NCBI RefSeq assembly: GCF_029846715.1
Contig: NZ_JARVWW010000001.1
Location: forward strand, 620,001 to 684,000
Reading direction: 5' to 3'
Source: Bradyrhizobium nivariense
GTDB lineage: Bacteria; Pseudomonadota; Alphaproteobacteria; Rhizobiales; Xanthobacteraceae
Length of the DNA: 64,000 bases
This document shows, piece after piece, positions 37,562 to 46,662 of this stretch (the first letter of the stretch is position 1; each line of letters begins with the position of its first letter). The position numbers and the translations under genes are program-made. Below the pieces are notes generated by a model that saw nothing but the letters and a program-made list of their open reading frames with translations, did no database searches and had not been told where the DNA came from.

Positions 37562-38416
37562 TCACCCTCCCAGGGATGCGAAAGTTGCGAAGAAGACGTC
37601 TGGATCAGGCGAGACGCCCGTGAACAGGCGGAATGCTTCGGTGCCTTGGAAGATCGCCATTCCGCCACCATCGACCGTGCGGCAGCCGAGGGTACGCGCC
37701 GCGCGCAGCAGCGCGGTTTCCAGCGGGAAGTAGACGATTTCGGCGACCCACAGATCGTGACGCAGCAGGGCCATCGGCAGCGGCGTGCCCGGATGCTTGT
37801 CCATGCCGATCGGCGTCGCGTTGACAATTCCGTCGGCGGCAGCCACGGCCGCCGCGACATCCTGGCCGGCCCTCAAGCGCCGGTCCAAAAAGCGAGGGGA
37901 CAAGACGTCCACCACACTCCGCGCCTTGGCCAAGTCGACGTCGACAATGGTCAGTTCCTGCACGCCAAGCCTCATGAGCGCGAAAGCGACCGCCGCGCCT
38001 GCGCCCCCGGCGCCGAATTGGACGACGCGACCGAGTGACGCGCCTTGCATGTTGCGGCGAAAGTTCTCGGCGAAGCCGAACCAGTCGGTGTTGTGGCCGG
38101 TCATTCGGCCATTCCTGATGACCACGGTGTTCACGGCACCAAGCGTCTCGGCGTCGGGCGAAAGCTCGTCCAGGAGCGGAGGGATCGCTTGCTTGCAGGG
38201 ATGGGTCACGTTCAATCCGTCAAAGCCCATCCGCCTTGCGGCCGTGAGCAATTCCGGCAACGCTTCGACGCCGAGTTTCAACTCGGTCAAATCGATCTTC
38301 TTGTAGAGATAGCGGATGCCAGCGGCGGCCGCGGCCGCTTCGTGCATGGACGGCGTGCGAGACGCCGCGATGCCGCTGCCGATCAGGCCGACGAGAAAGC
38401 TGGGTTTGGGATGCAT
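37562..38416 (-). CDS. Quinate/shikimate dehydrogenase (AroE family, YdiB-like)
   Basis: 284 residues. The substrate site shows ASRTPSMHEAAA, GLNVTHPCKQAIPPLLDELS with the catalytic Lys, and GHNTDWFGFAENF with the catalytic Asp. The nucleotide site is GAGGAGAAVAFALM followed by VDVD; an acidic residue at the end of the second strand usually means NAD rather than NADP. This, with IGSGIAASRTP at the start, fits NAD-dependent catabolic quinate/shikimate dehydrogenases rather than biosynthetic AroE. It lies 15 bases behind a second AroE-family gene. Confidence 0.88.
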   Translation of the reverse strand: MHPKPSFLVGLIGSGIAASRTPSMHEAAAAAAGIRYLYKKIDLTELKLGVEALPELLTAARRMGFDGLNVTHPCKQAIPPLLDELSPDAETLGAVNTVVIRNGRMTGHNTDWFGFAENFRRNMQGASLGRVVQFGAGGAGAAVAFALMRLGVQELTIVDVDLAKARSVVDVLSPRFLDRRLRAGQDVAAAVAAADGIVNATPIGMDKHPGTPLPMALLRHDLWVAEIVYFPLETALLRAARTLGCRTVDGGGMAIFQGTEAFRLFTGVSPDPDVFFATFASLGG

Positions 38417-38431
38417 TGTCGGCGTCGCCCG

Positions 38432-39259
38432 TCAGCTCAATGGGACAGTCAATGCGGCGATGACCTGGGCCGTGCTCGGCCGGACGCCACGCCACCAGAC
38501 AAAGGCTTCCGCCGCCTGCTCGACCAGCATGCCGACACCGTCGGCCAGCTTGGCCACGCCTTCGGCGCGGGCCGCTTGCAGAAAGGGAGTCAATCCTTTG
38601 CCATAGGCGAGTTCGTACGCCAGCTCCGCGCCCTGGAAGACATTGCCCGGAAGCGGCGGCATTTCACCTCGCAGGCTGGCAGAGGTCGCGTTGACCACGA
38701 CGTCATAGCCCTCGGCAAGGTCGGCCAGTTCAGCATAGCCGCTCACGATCAGGGGACCACAGCCGGCAAACTCTTCGGCCAATGCCACGGCTTTGGACAG
38801 CGTTCGATTGACAAGAACCAGCTCGGACGGTTGCTGGCGCAGGAACGGCAGTAGCGCGCCACGTGCCGCTCCCCCAGCGCCGAGCATCAGGACGCGCCGA
38901 CCGGCCATTTTGACGCCGAGATTGGCAGTGATGTCACGCACCAGGCCGATTCCGTCGAAATTCTCGGCGATGATCCGATCGCCCTCGAATTTCAGGCAGT
39001 TTGCGGCACCTGCCCGTCTGGCGCTCTCTGAAAGCTCATTTGCATAAGCGAAGGCATCGAGTTTGAACGGGGCGGTGATGTTCAGCCCCTTGGCGCCCTC
39101 TGTCCGGAATTGGTCAACCCGTCCGCTGAAGCCATCGATGGGTCCCTCGATCGCCTCATAGACGAGATCCTGTCCCGTCATTTTGGCGAAAGTGCCATGG
39201 ATGAAGGGTGATTTGCTGAAGCCGATCGGATTGCCAATCACCGCGTAACGATCGCTCAT
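38432..39259 (-). CDS. aroE: Shikimate dehydrogenase family protein (AroE, NADP-type)
   Basis: 275 residues starting SDRYAVIGNPIGFSKSPFIH, the standard AroE N-terminus. The catalytic Lys is in ITAPFKLDAF; the catalytic Asp region reads IIAENFDGIGL, where biosynthetic enzymes have GxNTDGxG. The cofactor loop is GAGGAARGALLPF, followed by VNRTLSKA, the NADP signature. It may be the ordinary biosynthetic enzyme placed in the operon or a second catabolic dehydrogenase with a related substrate. It starts three bases after the stop of the CoA-transferase gene. Confidence 0.88.
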   Translation of the reverse strand: MSDRYAVIGNPIGFSKSPFIHGTFAKMTGQDLVYEAIEGPIDGFSGRVDQFRTEGAKGLNITAPFKLDAFAYANELSESARRAGAANCLKFEGDRIIAENFDGIGLVRDITANLGVKMAGRRVLMLGAGGAARGALLPFLRQQPSELVLVNRTLSKAVALAEEFAGCGPLIVSGYAELADLAEGYDVVVNATSASLRGEMPPLPGNVFQGAELAYELAYGKGLTPFLQAARAEGVAKLADGVGMLVEQAAEAFVWWRGVRPSTAQVIAALTVPLS

Positions 39260-39262
39260 CGC

Positions 39263-40489
39263 TCACTCCTGCACTGCAGCTTCGTTGTAAAGCACGCCGT
39301 CGCGCACCATCGCGTCGACGGTTTCCCTCGACAGCCCGAGCGATGCGGCGATGCGGCGATTGTCCTGCCCAAGCAGCGGCGCCGGAGTGCGCACCGTGGT
39401 GTCGCAATCGGAGAACCGGAACGGCAGGTTCGGCAGCGTTACCTTGCCGAGCACCAGATGCTCCTGCTCGACCAGCATGCCGCGCGCATGGATCTGCGGA
39501 TCCCTCACGACCTCTTCGATGGTCTGCACGGGAGCGGACGGCACACCTGCTTCATCGAGTGCCGCAAGACAGGCATCCCGAGACGGCCGCGACAGCGTCC
39601 AGTTGCGCACAATCTCCATTGCTTCGGCATAATGGGCGTTCCGCGCAGCAGGCTTGGCGAAGCGCTCGTCCAATGCCAGCGTGTCTCCTCCAATCAGGCT
39701 CGCCAATCGTCGCCACGCATCATCAACTTGCGCAGCGATGACAAGATTGCCGTCCTTGGCCGGAAAGACGCCGTAAACCGTCGAATCCGGCTGTCCGCTG
39801 CCGGTCTGCTTCGGCAGGTCGGCGCCGCCGGAGAGGAAGTAACGCTGAACCGCATAGTCGTGCATCGAGACCATGCAGTCGTACAGTGCCAGATCGATAT
39901 GTTGGCCGCGCCCGGACGACGCGCGGCCAACCAGCGCCGCATTGATCGCCGCAACACCATGAATGCCGGTGTACATATCGGCCAGCGGCATCCGCAGTAG
40001 CGGCGGCGCTTCGCCGGGATTGCCCAATTGCGCCAGGGCCCCCGACATCGCCTCTGCGATCAGGCCGAAGCCCGGACGATCGGCATAGGGGCCGGTATGG
40101 CCATAGGCGGAGACCGAGCAATAGATCAGCTTCGGATTCCGCGCCGATAGCGCCTTGTAACCGAGCCCGAGACGTTCGAGTGCGCCGGGGCGGTAGTTCT
40201 CGATGAAGACATCGGCGGTGTCGACCAGCTTCATCATCATGTCGAGGCCACGCGTGTCGCGCAGGTCGATGCACAATCCCTGCTTCCCCATGTTCTGCTG
40301 CAGGAAGTAGCCGGATTGTCCGTCCTTGAAATACCCATGGGCGCGGCCCGCATCGCCTTCCTTCGGACGCTCCACCTTGATGACTTCCGCGCCCATCGCG
40401 GCGAGGCAACGGCCCATGAACGGGCCCGCCAGGAAATGGCTGTAGTCGATGACGCGAATGCCTTTGAGCGGCGGGTTCTGCGTGCTCAT
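39263..40489 (-). CDS. CaiB/BaiF family CoA-transferase
   Basis: Class III CoA-transferase moving CoA between carboxylic acids. 408 residues from ATG 40489, which overlaps the hydratase stop by four bases. The N-terminus LKGIRVIDYSHFLAGPFMGR is typical. NMGKQGLCIDLRD and the IENYRPGALERLGLGY segment follow. The catalytic Asp is expected in LRMPLADMYTGIHGVAA. With MaoC and HpaI genes nearby it could activate a C4-C6 (di)carboxylic acid for hydration and cleavage. The exact acid is unknown. Confidence 0.92.
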   Translation of the reverse strand: MSTQNPPLKGIRVIDYSHFLAGPFMGRCLAAMGAEVIKVERPKEGDAGRAHGYFKDGQSGYFLQQNMGKQGLCIDLRDTRGLDMMMKLVDTADVFIENYRPGALERLGLGYKALSARNPKLIYCSVSAYGHTGPYADRPGFGLIAEAMSGALAQLGNPGEAPPLLRMPLADMYTGIHGVAAINAALVGRASSGRGQHIDLALYDCMVSMHDYAVQRYFLSGGADLPKQTGSGQPDSTVYGVFPAKDGNLVIAAQVDDAWRRLASLIGGDTLALDERFAKPAARNAHYAEAMEIVRNWTLSRPSRDACLAALDEAGVPSAPVQTIEEVVRDPQIHARGMLVEQEHLVLGKVTLPNLPFRFSDCDTTVRTPAPLLGQDNRRIAASLGLSRETVDAMVRDGVLYNEAAVQE

Positions 40490-40956
40490 GCGTGCTCTCC
40501 CGCCGCCTTGGTCGCCGGGCGCATCGGGATCATCAGCCGATGTTCGCCTAGCTGAACCACTTCGCCGCGCTGATTGATGAGCTCCGAGGGCAGCACAACG
40601 ATGCCCCACCCGTCCCGCTTTGTGGCGCGCATTGAACCGACGCGGAACCTCACGTGCACGGTGTCGCCGAGCTTGATCGGCAGCTTGAAATCCCACGTCC
40701 AGCCCAGCGACATTCCCGGGAGGAACCGGTAGTCGGCACGCGTCTTCAATCCGTCAGCGAGCGACAGACCAAACAACCCATGCGCAACACGCGTGCCGAA
40801 CGGCGTTGTCTTCGCGTATTCCTCGTCGACATGCACCGGCGTGAAATCGCCCGTCAGTTCGGCATAGGCATTCACCATTGCTTCGGTGACCGTCACCGAC
40901 GGAGTGACGCATTCGTCACCGACCTTGGCATCGTCCCAGTAGCGCTCATCGGTCAT
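40486..40956 (-). CDS. MaoC-family (R)-specific enoyl-CoA hydratase/dehydratase
   Basis: 156 residues with a single hot-dog fold. The hydratase motif ELTGDFTPVHVDEEYAKTTP followed by GTRVAHGLFGLSLADG holds the catalytic Asp and His. ATG 40956 opens MTDERYWDDAKVGDECVTPS. Overlap with the CoA-transferase suggests that it hydrates the acyl-CoA that enzyme makes, as mesaconyl-CoA hydratases do. The substrate is inferred. Confidence 0.9.
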   Translation of the reverse strand: MTDERYWDDAKVGDECVTPSVTVTEAMVNAYAELTGDFTPVHVDEEYAKTTPFGTRVAHGLFGLSLADGLKTRADYRFLPGMSLGWTWDFKLPIKLGDTVHVRFRVGSMRATKRDGWGIVVLPSELINQRGEVVQLGEHRLMIPMRPATKAAGEHA

Positions 40957-40968
40957 GTCGCGTCTTCC

Positions 40969-41355
40969 TTAAGCTCGCGGATTGATCGCCAGGGCGGCTT
41001 CCACAGCGCCTGCGCTGGCTTTCAAGATTTCGACGTTGAGCCCGCCCGGCAGTTCGAGCCAGTTCGACCCCGCGGGCAACGCTTTGGCGCCCCATGCGGC
41101 AGCACGAGCGAGTACGCCTTCGTAATCATCGACCATGATGCCGAGATGGGCGAGACGCCCCTCTGGTCCGACGAAATTCGCATCTTCGATGAGTTGCACG
41201 CTTCCGAGCACCCACACCTGGCGCGAGCGCGCACCATCGGCGGGTTGCTCGTCGCGAATGGCGAGACCAAGCACCTCACGGAAGAAGTCGACGTGACGAT
41301 CAACGTCCGGCACACGGATCGCGACGTGTTCGACATAGGCGCGGGGCAGTGACAT
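40969..41355 (-). CDS. VOC/glyoxalase-superfamily protein
   Basis: 128 residues from ATG 41355: MSLPRAYVEHVAIRVPDVDR, then HVDFFREVLGLAIRDEQPAD and LAHLGIMVDDYEGVLARAA. This gives the two beta-alpha-beta-beta-beta modules of the vicinal oxygen chelate fold. Metal ligands could be the His of VEHVAI, the His of LAHLGI and the Glu of NVEIL. Such proteins include epimerases of acyl-CoA, dioxygenases and isomerases. The first is tempting beside CoA enzymes, but the call stays general. The preceding gene ends five bases upstream. Confidence 0.85.
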   Translation of the reverse strand: MSLPRAYVEHVAIRVPDVDRHVDFFREVLGLAIRDEQPADGARSRQVWVLGSVQLIEDANFVGPEGRLAHLGIMVDDYEGVLARAAAWGAKALPAGSNWLELPGGLNVEILKASAGAVEAALAINPRA

Positions 41356-41359
41356 CGTC

Positions 41360-42304
41360 TCAGGACTTTCCAGGATAGTCGCTGCGGGCGTATTCGAGCC
41401 CCTTGACCAGCGCGACGAGGGTGGAATTGACGGGGGTCGGCACGTTGAGCCTGGCGCCCCAACGCACGACAGAGCCGTGAATGTAATCAACCTCGGTCAG
41501 ATTCCCGGACTGCAAGCTCTGCAACATCGACGTCTTGAACTCGGGCGGCAGGCCAGCGGATGCCATCGTCCAGGCGCGCCGCGGGTCGGTAATCGAGATC
41601 TTCACGCCAGCAGCTTGCGCGACCGAGATGCCCTCCGAGATTGCGGCCAGCGCGCAATCTTCCAGGATCGGTAGCGAATAGAGACCGCCATAAGTCAGCC
41701 CGGTAACGGCGGTAATTCCCCCTCCGGCGACGTTGATGAACAACTTGTCCCACATCGTGCCCAAGATGTTGTCGCTGAGCCGCGTGAGGATGCCGGCACG
41801 ATTAAAAGTCTCGGAGATTCGCTGCGCACGTTCCGTCAAGCAGCCATCAAGCTCGCCGATGATGGTCTCCTTGCCGATGACCCCGGAACGAACATGACCA
41901 GGGCCAAGCAGCACACCACCGACGTAGGTCTTGCCCGCCATGACCCGGTCACGACCAACCTCCTCCGACAGGATGTCCTCGTGACCAAGACCGTTCTGAA
42001 GCGACATCACGACCGTCCGCGGCCCGATGACCGGCGCCGCGGCACGGATGGCATCCCGTGTGTGGTAGGATTTGACGAGGACGATGACGAGATCCGCCTC
42101 TACGCCGACCTCGGTCGCGGAGGTGCAAGCAGTGATCTTCACGACGGCCTCGGCGGCATCTTCGAGTATCCGCAGGCCAGCGGCGTTGATTGCGTCGACA
42201 TGGGCCTGGAACGGATCGATCAGCCAGACCTCGGCCCCGCCGCGCGCCAGCGTACCGCCGATGGTCGAGCCCAAGGCTCCCGCTCCGATAAAGCAGATCC
42301 TCAT
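41360..42304 (-). CDS. Ketopantoate reductase family protein (PanE/ApbA)
   Basis: 314 residues from ATG 42304: MRICFIGAGALGSTIGGTLA with the GxGxxG NADP loop. VLVKSYHT, SLQNGLGHEDIL and the catalytic Lys in TMWDKLFINVAGGG are all present. The C-terminal GNLTEVDYIHGSVVRWGARL is the family end. It reduces a 2-oxo acid, ketopantoate in the archetype. Inside a catabolic operon it more likely acts on another 2-oxo or 2-hydroxy acid. It is the first gene after the divergent LysR regulator. Confidence 0.88.
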   Translation of the reverse strand: MRICFIGAGALGSTIGGTLARGGAEVWLIDPFQAHVDAINAAGLRILEDAAEAVVKITACTSATEVGVEADLVIVLVKSYHTRDAIRAAAPVIGPRTVVMSLQNGLGHEDILSEEVGRDRVMAGKTYVGGVLLGPGHVRSGVIGKETIIGELDGCLTERAQRISETFNRAGILTRLSDNILGTMWDKLFINVAGGGITAVTGLTYGGLYSLPILEDCALAAISEGISVAQAAGVKISITDPRRAWTMASAGLPPEFKTSMLQSLQSGNLTEVDYIHGSVVRWGARLNVPTPVNSTLVALVKGLEYARSDYPGKS

Positions 42305-42369
42305 CCGAACGCTTCTCCCGCGCGCCTTTCTCGGCGTTGGAGGCACGGTAGCTGGCCGCTCGATATTTA

Positions 42370-42391
42370 GATATAATATGATCCTTATATC
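42370..42391. promoter_or_regulatory. LysR-type operator in the divergent promoter
   Basis: GATATAA (42370-42376), eight bases, TTATATC (42385-42391): a perfect 7-bp inverted repeat in an A/T-rich island between the PanE-like gene and the LysR gene. It ends 17 bases before the LysR ATG. LysR regulators typically bind such interrupted palindromes (T-N11-A core) in the shared promoter to repress themselves and activate the divergent operon. Confidence 0.75.
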
Positions 42392-42408
42392 AATTATTGT
42401 GAATCGCA

Positions 42409-43389
42409 ATGAAGCACCAGGATCACGCCGAGACCAACCTGCTGGACGCGCGCCTGCTCAGGCTCTTCGACGCATTGTTCGCAACGGGTAGCGTCACCAA
42501 GGCAGCCGAAAAGCTCGGTCAAAGTCAGCCGACCATTTCGATCTGGCTGGCACGCCTGCGACGGGAATTGGACGATCCGCTCTTCATCCGGTCAGCGGAG
42601 GGGATGCTGCCCACCCCACGCGCCGAGGCTCTCATCGGCACAGCCAGGCAGGCGCTGGAAATGCTGCGTCGTCTGGCCGAGCTTCGCGCGGACTTCGATC
42701 CGACAACCGCAAAACGCCGTTTTACCATCTGCATGACGGATGGAAGTCACGTCACGCTGCTTCCGTCCATTCTCTCTCACATCCGTCGCGTTGCCCCTGG
42801 CGTTCGTATCGAGGCGACACAGATCGGCGCTGATACCCCACGAATGTTGCAGTCCGGCGAGGCCGATCTGGCGCTCGGCTACATCTCGGATCTCGACGCC
42901 GGACACTTCCAACAGGCGCTCTTTCCGCAGGATTGGGTCTGCCTAGCGAACGCAAAACATGTTCGGATCCGCGACCGCATCACCGCAACGGATTTCAGGC
43001 GTGAGGCGCACGTCCTCATTCGCTCCGGCACCGGACATCAGTTGCTCGCGGCCGCGCTACAGCAGCAGCGGATAGTCCTCGACGTTGCGCTTGAGCTCCC
43101 CGGCTTTTTGGGACTACCTGCAATCGTCGGGACGACTGACCTGATCGCCACCCTTCCAAGGCACATTGGCGAAACGCTGGCTCACTATTACGGACTGCGC
43201 GTGCTCGACTGCCCGCTGGCAATCGCCGGATTTACGGTGAAGCAATATTGGCACGCCCGCTTCCATCACGACCCCGCAAGCCAATGGCTGCGTGGCGTCT
43301 GCGCCGAGCTTTTTCAACAACAGGAAGTGCGGGGTCTGCATCGTTCCAGTCGGTCAAGGAAACGACGGCCACGCGATTTGCAGTCGTAA
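42409..43389 (+). CDS. LysR-family transcriptional regulator of the catabolic cluster
   Basis: 326 residues. The winged HTH covers residues about 12-70, with LFDALFATGSVTKAAEKLGQ, SQPTISIWLARLRRELDDPL and FIRSAEGMLPTPRAE. The effector domain is NodD/NahR-like (RRFTICMTDGSHVTLLPSIL, EADLALGYI). It is divergent from the PanE-VOC-MaoC-CaiB-AroE operon, and the palindrome at 42370-42391 is its likely site. The ligand is probably an intermediate of the pathway. The C-terminus is long and Arg-rich (RSSRSRKRRPRDLQS), beyond the usual family end. Confidence 0.9.
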   Translation: MKHQDHAETNLLDARLLRLFDALFATGSVTKAAEKLGQSQPTISIWLARLRRELDDPLFIRSAEGMLPTPRAEALIGTARQALEMLRRLAELRADFDPTTAKRRFTICMTDGSHVTLLPSILSHIRRVAPGVRIEATQIGADTPRMLQSGEADLALGYISDLDAGHFQQALFPQDWVCLANAKHVRIRDRITATDFRREAHVLIRSGTGHQLLAAALQQQRIVLDVALELPGFLGLPAIVGTTDLIATLPRHIGETLAHYYGLRVLDCPLAIAGFTVKQYWHARFHHDPASQWLRGVCAELFQQQEVRGLHRSSRSRKRRPRDLQS

Positions 43390-43510
43390 GCGTCTATTGA
43401 GGTCGGCTTTCCGCTCTTCGCTCGCGCTGGGCGCAGGCACGCTTTTCCGACTCGATTCACGCGATCGCATAGATCGCTTGATCAGGCTGGCCACTCGGCC
43501 ACGCCTGGTG

Positions 43511-44212
43511 CTATTTGCCTATCATCTTTCTGACGCCGGCGAGCCCGACGCGAAGGAAGGGATCCGAATGGATGTAGAAATAGCGCACGCCGCACTCAAA
43601 CCAGTTAGGCAATTCGTCCGAGGTCACCAATGTCCCGGCAGTCTTGCCCGCCGCCCTGATCTTCTTGACAGCATAAGCCACTCGCTCGACGACCGCCTGC
43701 GGCCGAGGCTGCCCGAACGGCGGCGCCGGCGGATAACCCATGTTCTGGGACAAGTCGCCGGGACCGATGAAGATGACGTCAACGCCATCGACTGCAAGCA
43801 GACTATCGATGTTATCGATCGCCTCCGGCGTCTCGATCATGCAGATGATCAGCCGCCTCTCGTGATCGGCGGGGCACGCATAGCGCACCGCATCGACAAT
43901 GGCGCGCGCCTGATCGGCGGTATCCACCATCGGCACCATCAGCCCGTCTGCGCCGGCATTGAGATAGCGGATCAGCGTCGGACGCTCATGCGAGTGCGGA
44001 CGGACGATCGCCGCCCCGCCTGCGCCACGAATGCCTTGGGCGGTCACACGGACATCCTCAAAGCTCCAGGTGCCGTGCTCGCAATCGACGAAGATCGCAT
44101 CGGCCCCGAGCTCCACCAAGCGGACCGCCAGTCCCGACGAGGCATGATGCGGCGTGAGCATGGTGACCGCCTCGCCCTTAGCGAGACGCTCGCGCAATTT
44201 GGCTCCGTTCAT
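43511..44212 (-). CDS. HpcH/HpaI-family aldolase
   Basis: Metal-dependent class II pyruvate aldolase of 233 residues. Features: VDCEHGTWSFEDV, VRPHSHERPTLIRYLNAGAD with the pyruvate-binding Arg, GLMVPMVDTADQA, a metal-binding Glu in CMIETPEAI and Asp in FIGPGDLS. It cleaves 4-hydroxy-2-oxo acids to pyruvate plus an aldehyde, or acyl-CoA analogues. It lies in the second part of the cluster, behind the SDR and HyuB-like genes, in the same direction, with 16 bases to the SDR. It may release pyruvate at the end of the pathway. Confidence 0.92.
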   Translation of the reverse strand: MNGAKLRERLAKGEAVTMLTPHHASSGLAVRLVELGADAIFVDCEHGTWSFEDVRVTAQGIRGAGGAAIVRPHSHERPTLIRYLNAGADGLMVPMVDTADQARAIVDAVRYACPADHERRLIICMIETPEAIDNIDSLLAVDGVDVIFIGPGDLSQNMGYPPAPPFGQPRPQAVVERVAYAVKKIRAAGKTAGTLVTSDELPNWFECGVRYFYIHSDPFLRVGLAGVRKMIGK

Positions 44213-44228
44213 AGGACATCCTTCTCTG

Positions 44229-45032
44229 TCAGGTCTTCGGCTTGTCGCTGAGGCCTTCGGGCGCGCCGACCCAGCGCGCGGTTTCTATATCGGCGGAGGT
44301 GTCGCGCATGAAGGTCGGGCAGATGTGCAGCTCGGGGATGACGGCGCCCTTCTGCAGGCTGGCGCAAAGCAGCACCGCGTGCGCGACGTCGCCCGGATCG
44401 AGCATCACGGCCCTCTCGCCCTCCAGCGGCGGCCGCGCACGATTGTCCATGATCGGTGTGTCGGTCTCACCGGGCAGGATCGTCGTCGCGCGGATGCCCT
44501 GGTTGCGGTACGTGTTGTGCAAGAAGGTCATGAAATTCTTGACGCCGGCCTTGGCTGCACCGTAAGCGGCACCGCCGAGCAGGTTCGGATTGATGACCGC
44601 CAGCGAAGAGACAGTGATAACTGTACCTTCCTTCCTGGCAATCATATCCTCCAGCACGGCCTGCGTCAGATTGAAGACCGCGGTGAGATTGAGATTCACC
44701 GTGGCATTCCACTCCGCCTCGCTGATGAAGCGCGCGTTCAGGACCTTGCTTGCGCTGCCGGCGTTGTTCACGAGGATATCGATCGGCCCGACATTGCTCT
44801 TGACCCAGGCGACCGCCTCCAGGATCGCGTCGCGCGATGCCACGTCGAGCGCGCGGGCGATAGCCTTGCCGCCAGCCTCCTCGATGACTGCAACGACTTC
44901 TTGCAGCGGCGCTATCCGCCGTCCGGTCAGGACAACCGCTGCACCTTCCTGGGCGAGCAGGATTGCGGTCTCCCGCCCGATCCCCGTGCCTGCGCCCGTG
45001 ACGAGCGCGATCTTTCTGTCGAGCAGGCCCAT
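44229..45032 (-). CDS. Short-chain dehydrogenase/reductase
   Basis: 267 residues of classical SDR type. The cofactor motif is VTGAGTGIGRETA, the strand-4 motif is NNAG, the catalytic Ser is in TVSSLAVIN and the catalytic Tyr-Lys is in AAYGAAKAG. An Arg at the end of the second strand (LTGRRIAPL) suggests NADP. The substrate is a secondary alcohol or ketone in the pathway, not determinable here. ATG 45032 is seven bases from the HyuB stop. Confidence 0.92.
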   Translation of the reverse strand: MGLLDRKIALVTGAGTGIGRETAILLAQEGAAVVLTGRRIAPLQEVVAVIEEAGGKAIARALDVASRDAILEAVAWVKSNVGPIDILVNNAGSASKVLNARFISEAEWNATVNLNLTAVFNLTQAVLEDMIARKEGTVITVSSLAVINPNLLGGAAYGAAKAGVKNFMTFLHNTYRNQGIRATTILPGETDTPIMDNRARPPLEGERAVMLDPGDVAHAVLLCASLQKGAVIPELHICPTFMRDTSADIETARWVGAPEGLSDKPKT

Positions 45033-45039
45033 GGTTCCT

Positions 45040-46662
45040 CTATTCGGCAGCGGTCGCCGCCAGGCTCGAGCGTTGATAGTCGTAAATCTGCCTCGCAGCC
45101 GCCGGCGTAATCAAGCCTTCAGCCAGGTCTAGTTCGATCGATGCCGCACTGCGCTCCGACGTCTGCCCCCATCCACCGCCGCCGGGCGTTTCGACCTCGA
45201 GGCGTTCGCCGGTCTTCAGGACGACCTTGCCTTTGGGAAACTGGGGGTCACCGTTCTTGCGCACCTTGCCGGCACTGCCGGATTGACCGCCGACGACACC
45301 GAAGCAGGGATGGCGCACGCGCTCGGATGCCAGATAGATGCTCATCGGATTGCGACCGAGGTTGCGCAGCACAACGCGCTGGCCGAGGCCGCCCCGGGTC
45401 TTGCCGGCTCCGCCGGAATTGGGGATCAGCTCCTTGCATTCGGTGAGCACCGGGACGGCAATCTCGAACATTTCGATCGCCGTGACCTTGCAATTGGACG
45501 GAAAGCTCAGCGTGTCGAGGCCGTCGAACTCGGCGCGTGCACCCTGCCCACCGTGAAAATTCTGAACCGAACCATATTGCGAGCCGTCGTTCCGCCGGCC
45601 GACGCAGTTGGCGGCCCAGATCGGCGCCCCCCCGCTGTCGCCCATGACCTTGTCCGGCACCACCTCCTCAAGCGCCTTGAAGATCAGCGAGGGAATGACG
45701 TGCCCGATCAGGTTGCGCGAATTGCCCGCCGTCCATTGCTGCGGATTGAGGATGGAGCCGAGCGGTGCTTCGTCCGTGATCGGGGTGATGCAGCCTTCGT
45801 TGTTCGGCGTGTCCGGATCGAGCAGGCATTTCAGCGCGTAGACCGAATGGGCGTATCGATAGTTGGTCCGGCAGTTGATCGAGTGAAGAACCTGGTCGGA
45901 CGTCCCGGTGTAGTCGACGTGGATGGAGTCGTCACGGACAATAACCGCCGCCTTGAGTTTCACATCCGTGTCGTAGCCGTCGAGCAGAACCTCGGCGGAG
46001 TAGGTCCCGTTCGGCCATTGCCGGATCGCTCCTCGGGTCTGCGCTTCGGATCGCGCATGAATGGCATCCGCGAGTTCGTCGATGCCATCGAGATCATACT
46101 CGTCCAGGAACTTTTGCAACTCGCGTCCCATGACGTTGTTGGCGGAGACCATGGATTCGAGGTCGCCCATCACTTCGGTCGGAAGACGAACGGACGCGGT
46201 AATGATGTCGAGCACGTCCTTGTTGGGAACGCCGGCCTCGTGCAGCTTCACGATCGGGAAGCGAATGCCTTCCTCGAAGATGTCGCTGGCCTCGGAATGC
46301 AAGGGACGACCGCCGATATCGGGCAAATGTGCGATTGAGCCAGCATAGCCCACGACCTTGCCCTTCTTGAAGATGGGCGTGATCATCGTCACGTCCGGGA
46401 GGTGCCCGGTGCCGATCTCCGGATCGTTGGTCGCGAGCACGTCACCCTCTTTCAGGGTTTCGGCCGGAAACTTCGGCAGGAAGTATTTCTGCGCAGCCAC
46501 CGGAAGCGATGTGATGAACACCGGAATGGACCAGGTGCATTGGGCGAGCGCCCGGCCGCGGCTGTCGAGCAGCACAGTGACATAGTCGTGGTTCTCGCGC
46601 ACGATCGGCGAGAACGCTGTTCGCCCGAGCACGATGTCGGCCTGATCGGCGATGAAGATCAA
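45040..46662 (-). pseudogene. HyuB-like hydantoinase B/oxoprolinase subunit, 5' end lost
   Basis: 540 codons closely follow the hydantoinase B/N-methylhydantoinase family (FSPIVRENHDYVTVLLD, NDPEIGTGHLPDVTMI, IAHLPDIGG, PGGGGWG near the end). Relatives begin about 15-20 residues earlier with a DPITLSVVxNRL-type start. Here the homologous frame enters at RLIFIADQADIVLGRTAF with no ATG or ribosome site; the only candidate is a TTG at 46662. The bases before it belong to a small exported-protein gene, so a junction at about 46660 cut off the start. The partner subunit HyuA is missing. It may be inactive or expressed from TTG; classed as damaged. Confidence 0.7.
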
